A stretch of 36,769 bases of DNA, from NCBI GenBank assembly GCA_002633005.1, contig NMRA01000041.1, positions 218,697 through 255,465 of the forward strand, read 5' to 3'. This document shows positions 30,901-36,769 of this stretch, in pieces (position 1 is the first letter of the stretch; each line of letters begins with the position of its first letter). The notes below the pieces were generated by a model, which was not told the DNA's origin, did no database searches, and worked only from the letters and a program-made list of their open reading frames with translations. Origin of the DNA: Phoronis australis. Its lineage: Eukaryota; Phoronida; Phoronidae. Position numbers and translations under genes: made by a program.

Positions 30901-33900
30901 GCTCTTGTCATCCACACTGAAAGTGAGTTCTCTGCACGTATATTGCTCAGAAGGCTCCAAGGCAACTGTTTCCATGACGATAGGACCTGGGGTGACATTT
31001 TGGATCTGAGCTTCCAAGAAGACATCATCATTCTAAAATTAAAGACAATGTATTAACAAATTAATGTTTGCATGTGTCACAATAACACCCAGATTATAAA
31101 TAGCAAACACTAAAAGAACAAACCCTTAAAGATGCACGCAGCACACATTATCTCAAACAGAAATAGCAAACGCCAATCTAGAATAAATCAAGTAAACGGC
31201 CATGAATCCTCCTGTTGAAGTAATCATTGAACTCTGTTTGGTCCATTTTTATCACGCGTAGTTAGGAAATCTGAGTTGCCATATTAAAAAATACAAGAGT
31301 TCCACGCCAAATCATGAACCGAAAAAAGGGTTTTCAAAAGATGGCACTGTGTGAGGCTTTAGCATTTCACTCACCATCATCACCAACACGGATCTAACCA
31401 CCAGATGTCACTTTTATTATTTTGAGACATGTTTAGGTAAAGAAATTATACAGCGAGCAGCAAGAAGGCAGAAAAAGCAACAACGTAGAAAGTGCACCAA
31501 ATGGCGGGAAGAACTCCGCACTTGCGTCAAGTGGGGAGATAATTTAGGACAATCGAGCAGAAGAGTCTGGACCAAACCTTTCACATTACGCTTACGTAAT
31601 CTGACCAACCTTGGTCCCCTCACTAGTCCGGTCTTTTCGAGTGTATTAACTTCAGTACCGCACTGAATTTAGACCAGTCTAAATCACCTTTCAAATTTTG
31701 TCTAAAATTCTTGTGGTTGAGAAAGAATGTTAATCCTCCGTACTAACTCCGTAATGCGAAAGGTCCTTCAGGTAAGAAATTTTCTGGGCTTGCAAAGAAC
31801 TGATGGTTTGCAATTCTTTGAAACTTAGCCACATAAAATGATATAAAATGACTAGTCAAGTTGTAATGACTATGCTCAGGCAATAATGGCAAGTGATCTA
31901 AATCAAATGTAAACTTTTATGACGGAAGTCAGATTTATGGCCATTTCAAGTAACTTTATAAATGTTCTGTGTCTTTCATATTCTTCATTATACATAGAAA
32001 TTGGCCATCCAATAAAAACAGACACTTTCATACATCACCCTTCTATCTGTGCAACTTCATGAACAAAAATGATACTAGTTTAAACTAAAGGCTACTTGAC
32101 ATAGAGGTAGTTTAGTTGTAGGTTACAAGGTAAGTTGTTTGATACTGAATTCCATTTGGTACACAGGCTATAATTATATTTGCCAGACTTTTAGGTATAC
32201 CTGTTATTTGGTATACAGTCATCTCACAACAGATACTCAGAACAAGGAAATCTAACTCGGTCAAAACCATTAATGTATTTTAACAAAAAGCCCAACAAAA
32301 ATTAAACCCATAGTACTACCCAAAGTTTCAACCAAAGCTTCCCGTGTGGCACACCAGACAACGATGTACCAGATATACCAGAACCACCCTCACAAACTTT
32401 TTTCAAAGCTATTATCCTCATAACTCGCCATGTGCTGCAGCAGCATTTTTTAAAGGTGATAAACAGTTAAATCCAACACATCTTCAGAATTGTTTGTACA
32501 GTGATAAGTCTCTATCACTGGAAATACAGTGCAGTGCTTGCAGCCCCCTCTGCAGGGAACCATTTACTGCTGAGTTAATGCGCATTCACATGACTATCGG
32601 CTCAGATAAAAAACCCAGATTTTTCTTCCGTGTGAACAATGACAATGTTGCAAACCAAAGCGAGCACAAATCACAACACCAACTTAAAGTGGAGATTGAA
32701 GGAAACAAGAAATGACAAGTGAGCTAAGATGTAACCCATTCAACCACAGGTGAGGACAAGAGAAACAGGCATGCACAATCAACAGGTGAAAATCAGGTGG
32801 GACTTACTAGATAATCCTACGGGTGGACACGATGTCATAGAAATGAAGCAGTCAATGGTCAAACAAGGTAAATACAAAATGATGTTAGGAGTATGGATAA
32901 AACTGATTGACATGTTACAATATGACAAAAAATCAACGGTCAAACCAAATAAGAACGAAAAAGTAAAGGAAAGCTTCTAATAAAGTGCTAACGTCAAACA
33001 ATTTAACTGTGACATTCTAGAGACACTAACACAAGTCACAAGATGCATGAATACCACGTTCATCTGTCCAACATTCAAGTTGAGAATATTTCATTTTATA
33101 ACCATATCCAAATAAAAGATAGCACTTTCAGAGTCCTATCATAAAATCTCACCATTTTTTACGACACAATATGGCGGGCAAGTGAAAAAATATGCAGCGC
33201 CAAATGGTTTACCGTGTTCAAGTTCTGTATCACAGCTACCATCAGAAAATATTAAAAAAATTTGTGGGTATTCACCATGCCAAGAATTGTACGATGACAC
33301 TTGGTTTACCTCAAAATCCAACTGCTGCCTCGTGGTTTGGTAATTGGCCCAAGTATGTTGCATACCCAGCAGAATTAATGAGGAATATATTATAGCAACA
33401 TTAAATAAATGTTTTAGGTTGTAAAAGTAGTATTCCCAGGGCTTGGAATGACCAATGACAGAAAACGCGGAAATTCTTACGGCCCAAAACATGCGCGCAG
33501 CCAGCCTTGAAATAGTTGGTGTGGAAAAAAAAAACGGTACCAGCGTGCACGTCTGCGTCTTTTTAGCTCATCCACCACTCCCGCCTCTACACATTTTAGG
33601 CTGTAGGGTCGTAGTATTTGTCACAGCGGTTTACAATCACACGAGCCGCCATTGAGGAAATCCACCACGCTATCCCAGTTGCCCCGGCAATGTTGACAAT
33701 TTACGTTCCTCCGAAATATAAAAAGCAACTTCCGCTTTTGCGAGGTGAAAGTCGTCGGCAATGCCGTGGTAAGAAAATTTGCCGCGAAAATTTTATATCA
33801 AATCCGATTTTGTTTTACGCAGAAATATAATAAAATACGCGGACAGAACATTTCAAAAAAGCGGAAATCCGCGTTTCCGCGGAAAATTCCAAGCCTTGTA

Positions 33901-35438
33901 TTCCTTGTCCAATGTTCAAAATTCAAAAATCTAATCATATGTGATTTTCATAAACTACTCAAATATGCTATTTAGAAACTTTCCAAACAAAAATTTCAAA
34001 ATACTATTGTCATCCCTGATGTGTTTATGATAGTCTCGTTATCTAGAGAATGATAACATCAACAGCCTGAGGTGATTTAATTAACCACAACAGCATGGTG
34101 TTTTTGATCTGAACCAACAAATTCTGTGGTGCGCAAACCAGTCGAGTTGCCCAATCTTGACCGGTTATGGTGTCAACGTACGATTCTTTTCATGTCAACA
34201 ACGTAAGAAGACATACGCACTAATTTGTGCAAAATTGGTGAGATTTTACTGTACACGCAATTCACTTGTCCTTAACTGTCAAATAGTAGTCTTCCTTGAC
34301 ATTTGCAGGTAAAGTGATTGACATACAGTTCCCTTTGTAACAGACTAAGTCAGTTGTCCACCAGATAAATGGCCATCACCAACTAGCCAAAAACGTTGCT
34401 TTTAAATGGCCATGCTTGGCTTAATGCTGACTTTGATGTTTAGGCTTTCAAATTGCTGCCTTTGGCATGAATGGGTCTGTACAGGCTACCTGAATAACAC
34501 GGCTCACACACTCACAAGCATGGCTCACAGACCTGTAAAGACAGCTCACTGACTCTAAAACATTGCCCCCTCCTTACAAAACATGTCTTAGGCACCCAAA
34601 ACACAGGAATTGATAACTCACATGACTAGCAACAGTGCAACACTCAGTGAAAAGTCCATTGTTTACATGTGCATGTGGCGTGCTTGCGATCTAATAACCA
34701 AGCTTTTTGGATAATGCCATGTAAGTTTTGTGAATAATAGGCCATGTTTATGAGTAAATGAACTGAGTTTACAGACCCATGGGCCATATTCGTGTATGCG
34801 GAGCTATGTTCATGAGTGTGCGTGCTGTGCTGTTTGGGTAGCCTGAGTATAAGCATGTACACTATGCATAAACAGAAGCGAAGTCTGCAGTGATCATTTA
34901 TATTTAGAAATATCTGACAACCTTTCAAAACACAAGTCTGACTGTATTTCTGTGTTTGACCAGGGGACCCGATGGCTCAGTGGAGCAAAGCACTTGCACC
35001 GATTGTAGAAGGTCCAGGGTTTGAGCCCAGGTGAGGGAAGAAATCTTATCAGACTTATAATTACTTAGGTCAGGTGATGTGACACTGTATGATTTGTTAA
35101 ATTACATTGTTAGTTTTTGTAATTAAAAACCAAAGCTTTTCCAATTATGGTATCTACTACTGAAATATGTAAATTCTATTTGAAATTCTCCATGAAAGAA
35201 ATCGGATTCAGTGAATTCCGACCATTTTCCGCTAACACCAAGTTGGTGAGATTTTACCGCAACTACACACAGTTGGCTAAGTTCCAATTTATATGTTAGC
35301 ACAAATGAAATCAACTAAGTGCAGGTAATCTCGTCTCATTGAAGAGTCTGCCATGCTGAAACAAACACGAGTGAAAATAATTAAAACACCCACCTCGGCA
35401 TTGTAAAACTTTGTCTTCACTTCCAAGGGTTTCAGCAC
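27835..35438 (-). CDS. TRAPPC13: TRAPPC13, C-terminal six coding exons (5' end outside window)
   Basis: Exons in order: 35394-35438, 30899-31032, 29919-30120, 29184-29284, 28499-28655, 27835-27933; 738 nt, 245 residues plus TGA. TRAPPC13 (DUF974 family) is a subunit of the metazoan TRAPP III tethering complex, acting in ER-Golgi traffic and autophagy. Recognisable blocks in the partial protein: [15 protein letters not shown] (1-15), VFLEAQIQN (19-27), [13 protein letters not shown] (70-82), [20 protein letters not shown] (98-117), [43 protein letters not shown] and [19 protein letters not shown]. These follow the vertebrate protein order to the end. About 170 N-terminal residues should be encoded beyond 35438; I found none of them before the right edge. 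The vertebrate protein has a few extra residues between FYNAE and the VFLEAQ block, which here join directly in phase 0. It converges with CCM2. Confidence 0.95.
28366..28519. repeat. Tandem duplication covering the 3' end and splice donor of a TRAPPC13 exon
   Basis: Copies 28366-28440 (75 bp) and 28443-28519 (77 bp) differ by two substitutions and a 2-base indel. The copy at 28443-28519 includes the real exon end and donor; the intronic copy carries the same exon end and an identical GTGAGC donor at 28419. Confidence 0.95.
28499..28655 (-). CDS. TRAPPC13: TRAPPC13 exon: [12 protein letters not shown]
   Basis: Encodes [20 protein letters not shown] then [12 protein letters not shown] to HPGLQ, ending in phase 0 before a GTGAGC donor. 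The last 21 bases of the exon and the donor lie in a tandem duplication. Confidence 0.93.
29184..29284 (-). CDS. TRAPPC13: TRAPPC13 exon: APGYGDIRL
   Basis: Encodes [20 protein letters not shown] then [13 protein letters not shown], ending two bases into a Cys codon. Acceptor TTGTAG, donor GTATGT. Confidence 0.92.
29919..30120 (-). CDS. TRAPPC13: TRAPPC13 exon: [10 protein letters not shown] / [14 protein letters not shown]
   Basis: The longest visible exon and the best conserved. Acceptor CATTTCAG; the donor chosen is GTCAGT because it retains the Val that matches the usual LQR-x-APGYGD spacing. An alternative donor GTGGTC three bases earlier would drop that residue. Confidence 0.93.
30899..31032 (-). 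CDS. TRAPPC13: TRAPPC13 exon: VFLEAQIQN block
   Basis: Encodes [20 protein letters not shown] then ETVALEP to DDKSM, ending two bases into Met. Acceptor AATTTTAG, donor GTGAGA. Confidence 0.93.
33437..33898. mobile_element. Non-autonomous TIR transposon, ~460 bp, hAT-like ends
   Basis: Ends are CAGGGCTTGGAAT (33437-33449) and ATTCCAAGCCTTG (33886-33898), inverted with one mismatch. A second mirrored motif (AAACGCGGA) follows inside each end, and the right interior is rich in CCGCGGAAA/TTTCCGCG. TATTCC flanks both sides (33431-33436 and 33899-33904), consistent with a target-site duplication, though hAT elements normally make 8-bp ones. No transposase reading frame; shares its end with the element at 19471. 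Confidence 0.75.
34482..34845. repeat. Imperfect fold-back, ~360 bp
   Basis: CAGGCTACC at 34482-34490 pairs with GGTAGCCTG at 34837-34845. Inside, CACACTCA followed four bases later by CAT-x-GCTC on the left is mirrored on the right, and a GGCTCAC/GTGAGCC-like theme repeats. Substitution-rich, so probably an old element. Confidence 0.55.
34966..35040 (+). mobile_element. tRNA-derived SINE head
   Basis: A-box-like TGGCTCAGTGG (34973-34983) and B-box-like GGTTTGAGCCC (35018-35028) are spaced 45 bp apart, as in a tRNA gene. The acceptor-stem ends do not pair and the T-stem is imperfect, so it is a SINE head, not a functional tRNA. The 3' body and any tail beyond 35040 could not be delimited. 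Confidence 0.75.
35394..35438 (-). CDS. TRAPPC13: TRAPPC13 45-nt exon
   Basis: Encodes [15 protein letters not shown], flanked by a CATCCTAG acceptor and GTGGGT donor, phase 0 at both ends. It is the most upstream exon visible. Confidence 0.9.
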
Positions 35439-36550
35439 CTAGGATGTAAAGAGAAGCATCGATGAGGGCAATGTTTGAAAGCTTGTAAATGGCATAATAC
35501 CGTTTCGGTAATTCTTCAATTATTTCACACAAAATAATAGCCAAAATCACCAGTTACCTATTTTTAAAAGGCTGGTTAACTAGCAACAATGGAAACTTCC
35601 AAATTCTGTTTTAAGTCATCCACACAGTTAAAATCAAGCTAAAAATCGAACTAAAATTTTCTGAAGTAGTTTTGCTAGGAAATTTGATGAAATAAAATCT
35701 CAACTGTTCACCATAAACTACTGCATGTGACAAGTGTAATGATAAGCTCACTCTAACCATGAAATTCACAATTTGTCAAAATTTAGTTCCTCAATGCTAT
35801 CCAGGTAAATTCCATTACACAAACGCTAAACCAAAAGACTCAAAAGACAGTTTTTACTATTTTCCATCAGCCATACTTTTTAAAACTGGGAAAGGTTTAG
35901 AGAAAAAACGTTTCGAGCAACATTTGAAATAAAAATATCAATAGTTCATTATCCTTGCAAGCAACATTTACTGAGAGACATCGAGAGTGTACTTCAATTT
36001 CCGACAAGTTGTTTCCTGATAGGTAGCGAATATTGGTACATGCAAAGAATACATAAGACGTAGCATTGAATCAGTGTGACATACATTATGGAGAACATTA
36101 TCAATATGAAATATTAAATGTTTAAACAGACTAAAGTAAGCAATCATTATGCTGGAGATTGCGTGTGTCTTCTTGTCCATCCAACCCTATACAAGAGTGT
36201 ATTCCTGAGGCTTGCATGGTAAACTTCTTCATCGTTACAACGTTAGAACGAAAGCAACACAGGCAATTTTGGTCAAACATAATTAATCATAAATTGTTTT
36301 CATGTGAATTCATACTAACCATTTCTCTAAGATTACACAAGAATTGTACGATATGATATAAATAAAATAAAAATTTATACTAGCGGTTTATAAATTTCTT
36401 CGAGCAAGGATTAATATCAGTCGTGATAATTTATATTATTTGTTATCACTGAGCAATGATAAATGAAAAAGAGGTTTTTACATGATCAAAATGGTATCAG
36501 GCTGGATATCATTTGTCATCAGCTTGATGTGAATTCATATCAAGCGTAGT
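35439..36550 (-). other. TRAPPC13 intron, continues past the window
   Basis: No exon for the residues expected upstream of VLKPLEV was found here on the minus strand, so the intron seems to extend at least to the right edge. Confidence 0.5.
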
Positions 36551-36769
36551 GGAGGTTACATTGTCTTTGTATCTGTGTGTGCATGCCTGTCTGTTGTCTG
36601 CCAGTATATTTGTCAGTTTGTACATGCTTATCTGTTTGTTTACCTGTATATCTGTCTGCCTGTGCAAACCGGTATGTCTGTTTGCCTGACATGTCTGCCT
36701 GTGCATATGTCTGTCCGTCTGCCTGTATGTATGTCTGCCTATACACGCTTGTCTATCTGTCTGCCTGCA
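36550..36769. repeat. Degenerate simple repeat (TGTCTGCC / TGTATGTCTG)
   Basis: Tracts of TGTCTGCCTG, TGTCTGTC and TGTATGTATG in changing order, running off the right edge. Any reading frame across it (Arg/Gln/Thr/Asp-rich on the minus strand) is an artefact of the repeat. Confidence 0.9.

Larger units (their letters stand above)
31033..35393 (-). other. Large TRAPPC13 intron
   Basis: A 4.36-kb intron, three or more times longer than most others here. Nothing between about 31,100 and 33,400 was recognised; the right half holds a TIR element, a fold-back and a SINE, which account for much of the extra length. Confidence 0.7.

Noticed and set aside
32344-32715. 123-residue open frame in the large TRAPPC13 intron, plus strand
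   Set aside because: No recognisable domain, no flanking exon logic and composition like the intron. Open by chance as far as I can tell.
34966-35040. A tRNA gene on the plus strand
   Set aside because: A and B boxes are correctly spaced, but the acceptor stem does not pair and the T-stem is imperfect; a SINE head fits better.
36509-36746. Gln/Arg/Thr-rich minus-strand proteins at the right edge
   Set aside because: Produced by the TGTCTGCC simple repeat in any frame.
1-36769. A novel defence, toxin or biosynthetic gene system
   Set aside because: The coding content is three well-known animal genes and one dead retrotransposon piece; no unexplained gene cluster remains.

Overview
The window is animal nuclear DNA: AT-rich, intron-dense, with GT-AG introns, minisatellites, fold-back elements, and degraded transposons. 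Three conserved metazoan genes can be assembled exon by exon, and the codon phase holds across every junction. All are housekeeping or signalling genes of animals. A BEL/Pao retrotransposon relic argues against a mammal or bird, and the gene sequences are clearly diverged from vertebrate ones. A non-vertebrate metazoan, possibly marine, is the best guess; the phylum cannot be fixed from this window alone.

Layout. 1-585: no gene. 586-1062 (-): broken BEL/Pao retrotransposon fragment ending in a near-perfect palindrome. 1063-2486: non-coding, presumably holding the 3' end of the next gene. 2487-9336 (-): complete TMEM68-like ER acyltransferase, 8 coding exons, 351 residues. 9337-11873: 5' leaders of a divergent gene pair plus several fold-back and duplicated elements. 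11874-23322 (+): CCM2 (malcavernin), 12 coding exons including a 13-nt microexon, 393 residues, with two minisatellites and fold-back elements in its introns. 23323-27834: 4.5 kb between convergent genes, with polyadenylation signals, a poly-G tract and one ambiguous base. 27835-35438 (-): the last six coding exons (245 residues) of TRAPPC13; its 5' part lies beyond the right edge. Its 4.4-kb intron holds a TIR element, a fold-back and a tRNA-derived SINE. 36550-36769: TGTCTGCC-type simple repeat.

The three genes do not form a known pathway: TMEM68 is an ER lipid acyltransferase, CCM2 is an adaptor scaffold for KRIT1/PDCD10 signalling, and TRAPPC13 is a subunit of the TRAPP vesicle-tethering complex. 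I see no novel multi-gene system. The more interesting signals are structural: short tandem duplications that copied a splice-donor segment in two of the three genes, a 13-nt obligatory microexon in CCM2, and several unnamed palindromic or TIR elements.
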